DNA of 64,000 nt, from NCBI RefSeq assembly GCF_016653315.1, contig NZ_NHSH01000082.1:1-64000 (forward strand). The letters run 5' to 3'. The position numbers were made by a program, and so were the translations under genes. Every line of letters starts with the position of its first letter. Position 1 is the stretch's first letter. Positions 37,275 to 47,104 of the stretch are shown one piece after another. Source of the DNA: Halochromatium roseum. Lineage in GTDB: Bacteria; Pseudomonadota; Gammaproteobacteria; Chromatiales; Chromatiaceae. Below the pieces are notes generated by a model that did not search any database, had not been told where the DNA came from, and worked only from the letters and a program-made list of their open reading frames with translations.

Positions 37275-37650
37275 GGGTGATGCGGTTTGGGAGAGATGAG
37301 TCGGGCGAGGTTATAAGGTCACTGAGCCGGTGAAGTTGGGTTTGGTCGAAGCGTTTGGTCGCAGCCGATTGAAGCCTCTGCACTCGTCGGCGAAATCTGC
37401 CATTCCAGTGCTCTTTTTGGGATCAGCCGACGGTCAAGGCCAGATCGCGCGGACAGGGATAGCGGGCGCGCTCAAGATCAGCACCCGCGCATGCAAGGCT
37501 TGCACTAAACATTGACCTCGCCGCGCTCAATCCTACCTTGTAAGCACTGGCCTGGATTGTTGACGGACTTCGCCAGCAGCCGCGAAAGCGATCAACCCTC
37601 AGCCGGCTGCGCTCACGCAGCCCTCTGCTTGTAACATTAGATGAGGTCTC
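37275..37650. other. Divergent intergenic region
   Basis: This 376-bp gap between the Atm1-type exporter (leftward) and the S24-like gene (rightward) has no credible gene. It must hold both promoters, but I found no convincing -10/-35 pair or operator. Confidence 0.4.
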
Positions 37651-38061
37651 ATGATGTCAGAACCCATGCTGGAAGGCACCGGCTGCAGTATGCACGAGCC
37701 CTATGCATTGCAGGTGCTCGGGCCGGATATGGAACCGGAGTTCCCAGACAAGTGCGTGGTGATCGTCGAGCCGACCGAGCAATGCCGCAGCGGCATGTAT
37801 GTGTTCGTCGAGGTCGAGGGCGTGCGCTGGTTCCGCCAGTATCGGCGTGACGACCAGGGGCGCGAATGGCTGCTCGCGCTGAACGAGCGTTTCCCCGAGA
37901 TCGAGCTGACGGGGCTGGAGTGGAAGGTGCTCGGCATCATCATTCAGCGCAACATCCGGCGTCGAATCAAGCACTACGAGTATCGCGACGCCGAGGGCGA
38001 CTCGAGCAGCGCTCCAGTCACCCAGGTCAACGCCGTCGACATCACGCACCAAGGCGCGTGA
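37651..38061 (+). CDS. S24/LexA-like protein lacking catalytic residues
   Basis: The product (135-136 residues; start 37651 or 37654, GAGG at 37643) matches the S24 peptidase fold of LexA/UmuD: LQVLGPDMEPEFPDKCVVIV corresponds to the region around the catalytic G-D-S-M-x-P, and VRWFRQYRR to the V-K-R-L strand. The catalytic Ser is Asp (Asp25 numbering from 37654) and the Lys is Arg, so self-cleavage is unlikely. There is no helix-turn-helix. Its stop overlaps the GTG start of an RND adaptor gene, so the two are translated together, which suggests an accessory or sensory role for the adaptor. This is an inference. Confidence 0.65.
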   Translation: MMSEPMLEGTGCSMHEPYALQVLGPDMEPEFPDKCVVIVEPTEQCRSGMYVFVEVEGVRWFRQYRRDDQGREWLLALNERFPEIELTGLEWKVLGIIIQRNIRRRIKHYEYRDAEGDSSSAPVTQVNAVDITHQGA

Positions 38062-39191
38062 GGCGCGCTCATAAGGTGCCAGGCCGGGATCGCTGTCGCA
38101 GCGGATGGCTCGGGCTGACCCAAACTTGGCTTCCGCCCGCTCTGCTCTGGCTGCCGCTACTGATCGCAGGCTGTGGTGATTCACCGTTTGAATCAACATC
38201 CTCCACCGACGCCGGAAGCACCAAGTCAGCGCGACCCACGACCGAACATCTGGTCACAACCATCAGCACCGAGCGCGCCTTGGTCTCGGTGCCACACGAG
38301 TGCCCCGGTAGCCTGCGTTTGCGCCGTCTCGTCAGACTGCACAGCCAGGAAGAGGGCCGTATCACCGAGTTCCAGGTCTTCGAGGGCGATGCGGTCGCGC
38401 AGCGGCAGACACTGATCCGACTCGAAGATGATCTGCTGCGCGCCGAGCTGGATGCGGCCCGCGCCACCGCCGCCCAAGAGCGGTTAGACCTCAAGCGCCT
38501 CGAGGGACTCGCCGGACGCGGCGGCGCCTCGGAGGATGAGATCGCGCAGGCCCGCACTGCGGTCGCCGTCGCCGAGGCCCAGGTGCGCGTTTTGGAAACA
38601 CGGCTGGCCTTCACCGAGATCAGCGCCCCGTTCGCCGGCCTGGTCACCGCGCGGCTCGCCGAGCCCGGCGATTTTGTCACCAAGAACACCCACCTGCTCA
38701 GCATCGCCGACCCCGCATCATTGATCGCCGAGGTGCTGGTCTCGGAGCTGGTGCTGCCGCAGCTCAGCATTGGTGATCCGGTCCAGATCCGCATCGACGC
38801 GCTCGGCGGGTTGGTCGTGCCAGGTCGCATCCTGCGCATCCACCCCACGCTCTCCGAAACTGGCCGCCAGGCCATGGTCGAGATCACCTTCGAGCAGATC
38901 CCAGCCGGGGCGCGCGATGGACAGTTCGTCCGCGTCCGGTTCGAGAGCCGAGGGATTCCGCGTCTGATGGTCCCCTTCCGCGCCCTGCGCCAGGACCGGG
39001 ATGGCCCCTTCGTCTGGATCATCGATGAAGCGGGCAAGGCCCAACGCCAGCCGGTTGATATCGGCCTCCGGATCACGGACCAGGTCGAGATTGTCGACGG
39101 CCTCGAGCCCGGCACCCAAGTCATCACGCGCGGCTTTCTTGGCCTCGCGGCCGGCAAGGAGGTGCGTGCGATCGAGACTAGCCGGCTCTAA
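38058..39191 (+). CDS. RND/MFP-type periplasmic adaptor lipoprotein
   Basis: From GTG 38058, overlapping the previous stop by 4 bp (GTGA), the 377-residue product has a basic N-terminus, a hydrophobic stretch and a lipobox LIAGC (Cys39). The membrane-fusion-protein architecture follows: lipoyl half-motif around GRITEFQVFEGDAVAQ, a coiled-coil hairpin (about 110-165, rich in AQARTAVAVAEAQ), the second lipoyl half FTEISAPFAGLVTARLAEPG, and beta-barrel domains. It would link an inner-membrane pump to an outer-membrane channel. No permease gene follows here; a pump is encoded 9 kb away next to a broken adaptor gene. GTG 38076 is an alternative start. Confidence 0.82.
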   Translation: MRRAHKVPGRDRCRSGWLGLTQTWLPPALLWLPLLIAGCGDSPFESTSSTDAGSTKSARPTTEHLVTTISTERALVSVPHECPGSLRLRRLVRLHSQEEGRITEFQVFEGDAVAQRQTLIRLEDDLLRAELDAARATAAQERLDLKRLEGLAGRGGASEDEIAQARTAVAVAEAQVRVLETRLAFTEISAPFAGLVTARLAEPGDFVTKNTHLLSIADPASLIAEVLVSELVLPQLSIGDPVQIRIDALGGLVVPGRILRIHPTLSETGRQAMVEITFEQIPAGARDGQFVRVRFESRGIPRLMVPFRALRQDRDGPFVWIIDEAGKAQRQPVDIGLRITDQVEIVDGLEPGTQVITRGFLGLAAGKEVRAIETSRL

Positions 39192-39301
39192 ACCGTTGCC
39201 GCATGCCCGTAGACCGGAAGCATTGTGGTTGGTGTTCGACCAAATGTTTATGTCACAGGCAAACGTGGCCGGCCGCGCTCGACGATCTGCTTAATGCCGG
39301 G

Positions 39302-39841
39302 ATGGGCGCAGCCACTGATCGCCAGGGTGACGCCGCCCAGGCTGAGGATCAGCGCCTGTTCTGGCGGCTGACTGTCGAGCAGACCGGTGGAGAACAGGCC
39401 GGGGGCGAGGGTCTGTGGCTCGGTACCGACGACGATGACCTCGCGGCAGAGGCCGTGCAGATCCTGGATGAGTCGCGGGTCTGGGTGACCTTTCTGCCGT
39501 CCGCGACGGCTGCGGCGCTGGACGCGTCAGCGAGCCTCTCTTGGTGGTGCGGGGATGAGGCCCCGCGCCGCTCGCGCGAGGCGGTGACGCACCAGCTCGC
39601 GGAACGCAGCGGTGAGCCGCCCTCCTCGCTCTATCATGCCAGCGCGCAGTATGTCTCCTTTGTGCTCGAGCAGGCCGATGGGTTGGATGCGCCAACCGGT
39701 CCCATCGCTGCGCTGCAGGCCTGCGAGGGCCGGCTCAGTTTGGGTTATCTCGATGCCGATGGAGGGTTTGCTGAGACAGCCTTCGCGCTCGGTGGCGCAG
39801 CGGCCGCGATCGCTGAGGTCGCAGCCGTCGTTCGTCGCTGA
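39302..39841 (+). CDS. Hypothetical protein, Ala/Asp-rich
   Basis: This 179-residue frame (start uncertain; also open from 39203) has coding-like composition, with WRLTVEQTGG near the start and SASLSWWCGDEAPRRSREA in the middle. No signal, membrane helix or motif is recognisable. It lies 110 bp after the adaptor gene and just before an MFS gene fragment, in a region that seems to have been rearranged. A long frame exists on the other strand as well, so the assignment is moderate. Confidence 0.45.
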   Translation: MGAATDRQGDAAQAEDQRLFWRLTVEQTGGEQAGGEGLWLGTDDDDLAAEAVQILDESRVWVTFLPSATAAALDASASLSWWCGDEAPRRSREAVTHQLAERSGEPPSSLYHASAQYVSFVLEQADGLDAPTGPIAALQACEGRLSLGYLDADGGFAETAFALGGAAAAIAEVAAVVRR

Positions 39842-39902
39842 GCATCATCGGGCGTTGGCCAGAAATCACCTGATGCCGCAGCCCTGACCCACTGGTGCAT
39901 CA

Positions 39903-40186
39903 GCTGTCGCTGAGGCCATCGCGCCAATCCTGGTGGTTGCGCTGGCCGCTGCGCTGGGCTGGCGCACGACCTGGTGGCTGATCGCCGGGCTGCTGATCCT
40001 GCTGACTGGGGTCTTGCTCGGGCTGCTTGGGCGTCACTTCCCGGTGCGTCTCAGCCTCAAGGTCGACTCAGCCGATGAGCCCGCGCCTTGGACCCGGGCG
40101 CAGGTGCTGCGCGATCGGCGCTTCTATCTGATCCTGCCGACGCTGATGGGCGCGCCGTTCATCGCCACGGCGGTGTGTCTGCCGGT
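39903..40186 (+). pseudogene. MFS transporter fragment
   Basis: The translated frame gives VAEAIAPILVVALAAALGWR, then membrane segments WWLIAGLLILLTGVLLGLLG and VLRDRRFYLILPTLMGAPFI, which is the middle part (about helices 5-7) of an MFS permease. It has no start on the left, where a stop precedes it, and no continuation on the right: the similarity ends where the stop of the CaCA exchanger gene lies on the other strand. It is a gene remnant cut at both ends. Confidence 0.6.
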
Positions 40187-41217
40187 CACCAGCGCACCAG
40201 GATCGCTAGGCCAGCGAGGTAGCACACCAGCACGGCCACGCTCTCGAAACCGATGTTGGCGACACCGCTGCGCTCCCGGCGGATCAGACCCAACAACAGA
40301 ATGGCGGTCAGCAATAGGGTCAGACTGATGATGAACAGCGGCTGTTCGCTGATCGCATGGTAGATCGAGCCCTCACGATAGGCGACATCAGCGAACACCA
40401 GGAACAGGACGTCGAAGGTATTGCCGCCGATGATTCCCCCAACGGCAAGGGTCAAGGCGCCTTGGCGCACCGCAGCGATCGCGGTCACCAGCTCCGGCAA
40501 CGAGGTCGCCACGGCGGTGAACAGGCTGCCGACCAGGGTCTCCGAGAGCCCCGTATGGCGCACCAGTGCAATCCCGCTGACGCCAACCACCCAGCCGGCC
40601 ACCGCAACGATCGCGGCAAAGAGCAAAAAGTGCATCCACACCCGCCAAGCGCCACGGGCACTGCGCTGGGCTTCGGCCGGGATGTCCTCGCGCGTGTTGG
40701 CGGTCTGCACTGGGGTCCAACCGGGAGCCTTGTTAGTCGCCGAGGCGAGCTTGAGGCCGAAGACGTAGAGCACCAGCACCACGACGGAGACTGGATGCAC
40801 GCCGAAGAACGCGACCTCAGGCGCCGTCGCCGCCAGCAACGGCAGGGCGAGCAAGGCGCAGAGCAGAGCCCCATTGATCAGGTTGGTGACCGAGGCCGCT
40901 GCGTGCTCGAGGTTCGCGTCACGGTAGACCAGGTCGGCGACGACGAGGAACGCGGTCTGGGCCGCAATCCCGCCGACGGCATTGCCCACCGCCAGGTCAG
41001 CACGACCGGCGAGCGCCGTGGTGATCGACACCACCGTCCCCGGTAGCGAGGTCGTCGCCCCCAACAGCACGGCGCCGAACACCGCCTCGCCGAGGCCTGT
41101 GAGATCCGACAGCCGGTCAGCGATGGCGGCCAGCCGCGCGCCGGCGACGGCAATGACCAGCGCACCACACCCAAACAGCAACATTGTCACTGGGAGCGAC
41201 AGCTGCTGCGGGCTCAC
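40186..41217 (-). CDS. CaCA-family (Na+/Ca2+-type) exchanger with degenerate alpha-1 repeat
   Basis: The 343-residue protein has about 10-11 membrane segments and the two alpha repeats of the CaCA family. Alpha-2 is canonical: AVATSLPELVTAI with the Glu, and GGNTFDVLFLV with the Asp. Alpha-1 reads ATTSLPGTVVSI, with Gly60 in place of the cation-binding Glu, and GNAVGGIAAQTAFL in place of GNVVGSNIFN. The loop between the halves is hydrophilic (about 170-195). It probably moves cations across the inner membrane but cannot coordinate ions in the usual symmetrical way. It lies 69 bp after the preceding leftward gene. Confidence 0.8.
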   Translation of the reverse strand: MSPQQLSLPVTMLLFGCGALVIAVAGARLAAIADRLSDLTGLGEAVFGAVLLGATTSLPGTVVSITTALAGRADLAVGNAVGGIAAQTAFLVVADLVYRDANLEHAAASVTNLINGALLCALLALPLLAATAPEVAFFGVHPVSVVVLVLYVFGLKLASATNKAPGWTPVQTANTREDIPAEAQRSARGAWRVWMHFLLFAAIVAVAGWVVGVSGIALVRHTGLSETLVGSLFTAVATSLPELVTAIAAVRQGALTLAVGGIIGGNTFDVLFLVFADVAYREGSIYHAISEQPLFIISLTLLLTAILLLGLIRRERSGVANIGFESVAVLVCYLAGLAILVRW

Positions 41218-41286
41218 TGCTCACTCACGGGCTGGGACGCCGGCGTATCGGCGCTGGCGAAGGCAAACCGGCGCAAGGATGCCTGC

Positions 41287-41778
41287 TCAATAGCTCGGAC
41301 CGGGCGTCGCTTCCGCCACACCGGCTTTGGTCCAACCGTTGAAGATCACCGTCTCCAGGCCTTGCGCGGGGACAGTCACCTCGCGCACAAAGGTCTTCTC
41401 GAAGCCGTTCACAGCCACCTCATAACGGCCGGCTGGGAGCTTGGCCATCAACCAAGGGCCGGGGGAAAAGGCTCGCAATACCGGCACGCCATCGGGCGTG
41501 GTCAAGCTGACCGCGACATCCGCCAGATAGTTGCCCTCGGCAACCGCGAACTCGAGCTTCAGATTGTAATCGTCATACTCACGCATCAACGCCTCGCGGG
41601 CCGATTCCCCGACGCCACCGCTGACCCAAGGGGTGCCGCGGTAGGTGCCTTGATCGATTGGGATCTCCTCACCGCTCAGCTGGTTTTCCGCGGCAGTTTC
41701 CGCAGCGGCCGCCACACCGACGCCGCTCAGACCCAAGGCGATGGACAGGAGCGCGATGCGTTGTAACCAGGTGTTCAT
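41287..41778 (-). CDS. Secreted carboxypeptidase-regulatory-like domain protein
   Basis: The ATG at 41778 follows a strong GAGGAG ribosome site. The 163-residue product has a signal peptide (basic QR, hydrophobic core, cleavage near AAAAET, about residue 26). The mature part includes PDGVPVLRAFSPGPWLMAKL and AGRYEVAVNGFEKTF, which resembles the small beta-sandwich carboxypeptidase-regulatory-like/PEGA-type domains that bind carbohydrate or protein in the periplasm. The function is unknown. Confidence 0.65.
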   Translation of the reverse strand: MNTWLQRIALLSIALGLSGVGVAAAAETAAENQLSGEEIPIDQGTYRGTPWVSGGVGESAREALMREYDDYNLKLEFAVAEGNYLADVAVSLTTPDGVPVLRAFSPGPWLMAKLPAGRYEVAVNGFEKTFVREVTVPAQGLETVIFNGWTKAGVAEATPGPSY

Positions 41779-41981
41779 GATCAATCTCCTCAGTGCGTTA
41801 AAAGGGTATGACACTGAATGCAACCACCATGCCTACCTCCGAACTCGGCGCATCTTCCGCGTCCACCGCCTCCCCGCGCTTTGCACCCTTCCCTTTCCTC
41901 GGTCTCCCAGCGCTTGGCCCGCGCGTTGATGCGGGGCTTATCAACCAAGTGCGGGGCATTTGATGTCTTTGGGCAACCGCT

Positions 41982-43412
<1,431 letters not shown>

Positions 43413-43503
43413 CAGTGAATCCTTTGCATGCTGCGCGTTGACCAGGGTGCTTGTTCGCCATTATTCCTGTTCTCCGTTCCTGTTCTCCATCGCGAATCAT
43501 CGA

Positions 43504-43932
43504 TCAAGTCTCACCGCGGACGCGCTGATGCCATTCCAACTCGGGACCGGGGCTGGACGTGGATTCAGCGGCTTCCAACAGCCCAATCAGGTCGATGACA
43601 CCCACCAGTCGTGGTCCCGACTCGACCACAAAGAGCGTATTCACGCGCTTGGACAGCATTAAACGCCGCGCGTCGTCGAGCCGGGTCTCGGGGCCACAGC
43701 TGACCGGCTCGCCGCGCATCAAGTGGCGGACGAGTGCGCGCGTCGGATCAAGCTCCCCGTTGACGGCCCGCGCAGCGACATCCAGCGAGTCGAGGACACC
43801 GATCAAGCGACCTTGGTCAACCACCGCCAAGCTACAGTATCCCGTCTCGCCGAATCGGCTCGCCGCTGCGGCCAATGTGCATTCCGGGTCGACCACCGGA
43901 AAGTCAGTGCGCATGGCGTTGATCAGTGTCAT
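43504..43932 (-). CDS. CBS-domain protein
   Basis: The ATG at 43932 has GGGAG 7 bp upstream. The 142-residue product consists of a CBS pair: LINAMRTDFPVVDPECTLAA, then LVRHLMRGEPVSCGPETRLD, with the typical VVDQGRLIGVLD and VVESGPRLVGVIDL strands. Such modules bind adenine nucleotides and usually regulate a partner. No catalytic domain is fused. It is probably co-expressed with the sigma-54 regulator downstream, so it could report energy state to that system; this is an inference. Confidence 0.82.
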   Translation of the reverse strand: MTLINAMRTDFPVVDPECTLAAAASRFGETGYCSLAVVDQGRLIGVLDSLDVAARAVNGELDPTRALVRHLMRGEPVSCGPETRLDDARRLMLSKRVNTLFVVESGPRLVGVIDLIGLLEAAESTSSPGPELEWHQRVRGET

Positions 43933-44335
43933 CAAGAAGCTCCCGGTCGATGCAGGTGTTGCCGTCGATAAGATGCAACTTCGATGCCGCACTCGCGCAC
44001 TGAGTCATAGCGCCAGGTGGAGCGCGCCGGGCGCCTCACCTGTCTGCACAATCGGCTGATATCAACCGTAGACTGGTTGAAATGACCCATCCTGGTTCGA
44101 GCCCTGGGTACCTTGCCACCCTTGCTGCCAGGGTTGCAAATGCGCTTGCATGCTGATTGAGCACATCGGTCACTCGCCGATGCGCGGCAGCGGCACGCCA
44201 GCCGGTTATGCACGCGTTCGCCGGTGCTGCGGCCGGAAACCAAGCGCAGACAGGCACGCAAGTTGCGACAGCGGAGGTTGCGATCGGGCGAAGGCTGCGA
44301 TCGATCGACGAATATTGCTAGCAGAGGAGACTGAG
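43933..44335. other. Divergent intergenic region
   Basis: This 403-bp gap between the CBS gene (leftward) and the disrupted adaptor gene (rightward) has no credible gene. I looked for a sigma-54 (GG-N10-GC) promoter and found none convincing. Confidence 0.4.
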
Positions 44336-44378
44336 GTGACAACGATCAAGAGGAACCTGCTCATCCTGCTAGGCCTAG
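44336..44378 (+). pseudogene. 5' fragment of an RND adaptor gene (split by IS)
   Basis: A GTG preceded by GAGGAGA begins VTTIKRNLLILLGL, the basic start and first half of an N-terminal membrane anchor. The frame then enters the insertion element and stops at 44393-44395. Removing the element plus one CTAG copy joins this in frame to the sequence at 45918, giving LLILLGLGLAVILALGWW, a complete membrane helix. Confidence 0.85.
44375..44378. repeat. Target-site duplication CTAG, left copy
   Basis: CTAG flanks the element on the left. The matching copy is at 45914-45917. The palindromic tetranucleotide is used as target by some IS1182-type elements (from memory). Confidence 0.75.
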
Positions 44379-45913
44379 CAGCCTGTCGGACTTAACGAAC
44401 AGAATCGCCTTCTGATCCCCTTCAGGGTCGAAAAATGACGCTATTTTGGCAAAAAACGCTGTTTTTCTCGGTATTTTCCTTATGCTAGGCGCAGCACGGC
44501 CATGCGTTTGAGATTCCACGCCAGGCACACCAGGGTCCATTCGCCTTGGACGTTCTGCAGCCCACGGGTCAGGAACTGACGAAATCCCATCACGGATTTG
44601 ATGATCCCAAACACCGGCTCGACGGTCTGCTTGCGCAGCGCATAGGCGGCCCGCCCGACGCGGCTCTTGAGTCGATGCGCCATGCGTTCGACCGGGGTCG
44701 CTTCGAGCGTCACCGCGGCGGGCTCGCTGAAGCGCTCTGACCAATGGGGGTGATGTTCATCGCGCTTCATGGCGATCAACGGTGCGATTCCAGCGGCCTC
44801 GCAGACCTCGACGTTGTGCTCACTGAAATAGCCGTTGTCGGCGATAACGTCCTCGGGGTGGTTGAGCCCCTCGGGCAGGGCCTGCACGCCTTCGATCAGG
44901 GGGGCGACCTGCTCCTTGTCATTGCCCGCTTGGGTCACCTGCGCCACCATCACGAGCATGGACGCGGTATCGACGACGGCCTGGGCGTTGTAGCACTGCT
45001 CGAAACCGCCACCGGCGACGTGCATGATGCGCGATTCTGCATCGGTGAGGTTGATCTGGTCCTCGGCGCGGGGCTCGGGCGAGGGCGCCTTAGGGGCCTT
45101 GCCACCGGGCTTGCGCCCACGGGCCGCGGCCTTGGCCGCGCGCGCGGCAAGCTTGGCCTCGTAGGCGGCCTGCTCCCGGGCGAAGCGCTCGGCGGCGCGT
45201 GCCTCGATTTGGCGCTTGGCCTCGGCGATCGCGGCCAGACGTGCTTCGCGGCGCTGCAATTCCTCGGGGATGCTCATCCCTTCGGCAACGTTGCGCCCAT
45301 CGGCCTGCTCGGCCAAGGCCAGCAACTCCTGGACTTCGCCTTTGAGTTGCGCCTCGATGGCCTCGGCATGCCCGTATGACAGGGCGCTGTGGCGGCTGGC
45401 GTTGGCGTGAATCTTCGTCCCATCCAGGCTCACCTGGCCGAAGCGACTGAACTGATGCGCGTGCGCAACCTCCAGCACTTGCACGAACACCGCCTCGAAT
45501 TCCACCCGGAAGCGCTTCCGAAAGGTCGCCAGGGTGTCATGATCGGGGTGCTGATTGCAGGCGATGAAGCGAAAGGCCACCGAATCAAACGTGGCCAACT
45601 CGATCTTGCGACTGGAGTAACAGCCCGTGGCGTAGCCGTAGATCAACAGCGAGAGCATCATCGCTGGGTGATAGGGCAAGCTCCCGCGTCCGGCGTACGC
45701 TTGGATCAGGGGGCTCAGATCCAGCGCTTCCACCACCTCGACGATGTAGCGCGCCAGATGACCCGCGGGCAGCCAGTCCTGTAACGACAGGGGCAGCTCT
45801 AACGGGCGGTCGCGATCGATGGAGCGGAAGTTGGGCATCGGCGTTTGTCCTGAAGCGGGACGACAGTCTACCAAGTCGGCAAGCGGGCGGCGGTAGCAAA
45901 GTCCGACAGGCTG
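44379..45913 (-). mobile_element. IS1182-type insertion sequence, 1,535 bp, complete
   Basis: The element is bounded by perfect 15-bp inverted repeats, CAGCCTGTCGGACTT at 44379-44393 and its complement at 45899-45913, and flanked by CTAG duplications. It carries a single intact transposase gene on the minus strand. Ends, duplication and intact gene point to a recent insertion. The element plus one CTAG copy is 1,539 bp, a multiple of three, but in-frame stops prevent read-through. Confidence 0.88.
44480..45838 (-). CDS. IS1182-family transposase
   Basis: From MPNFRSIDRD the 452-residue protein has the N-terminal DUF772-type domain (GYATGCYSSRKIELA, CNQHPDHDTLATFRKRF), a Lys/Ala/Pro-rich central coiled segment (about 175-240), and the DDE region with VSLDGTKIHANAS, GIAPLIAMKRDEHHP and KQTVEPVFGIIKSVMGFRQF near the end. 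It is complete and uninterrupted, so probably active. It would cut and paste the element at CTAG targets. The open frame begins 12 codons earlier, but family members start at MPNF or equivalent. Confidence 0.88.
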   Translation of the reverse strand: MPNFRSIDRDRPLELPLSLQDWLPAGHLARYIVEVVEALDLSPLIQAYAGRGSLPYHPAMMLSLLIYGYATGCYSSRKIELATFDSVAFRFIACNQHPDHDTLATFRKRFRVEFEAVFVQVLEVAHAHQFSRFGQVSLDGTKIHANASRHSALSYGHAEAIEAQLKGEVQELLALAEQADGRNVAEGMSIPEELQRREARLAAIAEAKRQIEARAAERFAREQAAYEAKLAARAAKAAARGRKPGGKAPKAPSPEPRAEDQINLTDAESRIMHVAGGGFEQCYNAQAVVDTASMLVMVAQVTQAGNDKEQVAPLIEGVQALPEGLNHPEDVIADNGYFSEHNVEVCEAAGIAPLIAMKRDEHHPHWSERFSEPAAVTLEATPVERMAHRLKSRVGRAAYALRKQTVEPVFGIIKSVMGFRQFLTRGLQNVQGEWTLVCLAWNLKRMAVLRLA

Positions 45914-45917
45914 CTAG
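45914..45917. repeat. Target-site duplication CTAG, right copy
   Basis: This is the right-hand CTAG copy, directly after the right inverted repeat and before the resumed adaptor gene. Confidence 0.75.
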
Positions 45918-47104
45918 GACTTGCGGTCATCCTCGCACTTGGCTGGTGGAACCGAGCGGCCCTCCTCGCGTTGATCGAGTCGCCTGCGTCAACAGAGACA
46001 GCGCAGCAGCAACCCGCGCCAGTGGTCAAGGTCGCCCCCGTTGAGCAAGCCGAGATCGAAGCGCGCATTCAGGCAACCGGCACCCTTAAAGCAGCCGAGA
46101 CGCTAACCCTCACCGCGCGCTCCCGCGGACGCGTAGAGGCGGTGCACTTCGACGAAGGCAGCGAGGTCAGCAAGCACCAGGCGCTGGTCCTGCTCGAGCG
46201 CAAGCGCGCCCAGGCGGCGGTGCGCGAGGCCTCCGCACGCGTCGCGCAGACGGCGCGGCAGTTGGAGCGGTTTGAAACGCTCGCTGCCGATTCCTTTGTC
46301 TCCGAGACCGAGCTCGAGCAGGCCCGCGCGACCGCTAGCGAGGCGCGCGCGGCATTGCAAGTCAGCAGCGAAGACCTCGCCGACCGGATCATCGAGGCGC
46401 CGTTCGACGGGCTGATCGGCCGCAGGCTCATCAGCCCCGGCGCCCTGCTCGAGCCTGGCATGGCCATCGCATCGCTCAGCCGCACCGCGCCCTTGGACCT
46501 GCTGCTCGACGTGCCCGGCAAGGAGCTGGCGAAGATCGAGACCGGACAGCAGGTCATCGCCACCACTCCTGCCTACCCGCAGCAGCGCTTCGAGGGCCGA
46601 GTCACCTTCGTCGCACCCGAGGTCGCTGAGGACACCCGAACCCTGGCGCTCGAGGCCACCTTCGACAACGCCGATCATCAGCTCAAGCCGGGCCTGTTCA
46701 TGACCGCCGAGCTGGTCACCGACCGCCGCGAGATCCTCCGGGTGCCGGAGGCCGCGGTGATCGCGCAGGGACCAACGAACCACCTGTTTGTCGTCGACAC
46801 CAAGGACGCCGCCAGCCAGGCGCGCGTCCGCCGGCAGCCGGTGCAGACCGGCATCCGCCGAGACGGCTGGGTCGAGATCACCCGCGGTGTCAGCGCCGAT
46901 GAGCGAGTGGTCGTCGAGGGCCTGCAGCGTCTGCGCGATGGCATCGCGGTTCACATCGGGGACGACCGGAAGCGGCCAAACACGCAGTCACAGGCCAGCA
47001 AGCGCGGACCAGACGAGCTTGCCGAGCCGCCTGATTCATCGTCCGGCTTCTCCGCTGGCTCTGCGTCCGACTCGGGACAAACGGCCAAGGGTGATAGCCC
47101 ATGA
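45918..47104 (+). pseudogene. 3' part of a split RND periplasmic adaptor gene
   Basis: After the element the frame continues LAVILALGWWNRAALLALIE and then the full soluble part of a membrane-fusion protein: first lipoyl half SRGRVEAVHFDEGSEVSKHQ, helical hairpin (about 46200-46370), second half IIEAPFDGLIGRRLISPGAL, beta-barrel and membrane-proximal domains, and a polar C-terminal tail. Only the N-terminal anchor is lost. A TTG at 45971 could restart translation, but the product would lack any export signal, so a working adaptor is unlikely. The frame overlaps the RND permease start by 4 bp (ATGA). Confidence 0.82.

Noticed and set aside
37260-37280. tRNA T-loop-like GGATTCGAATC
   Set aside because: It falls within the start of the exporter gene and no acceptor or anticodon stem can be formed around it; no tRNA gene was found anywhere in the window.
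43933-44335. Sigma-54 promoter for the regulator neighbourhood
   Set aside because: Candidate GG/GC pairs near 44126-44150 do not keep the required 10-bp spacing together with TTGC.
45971-47104. Intact adaptor gene starting at TTG 45971
   Set aside because: The restored upstream sequence shows the true start at 44336; the TTG-initiated product would lack its membrane anchor, so it is listed as a split pseudogene.
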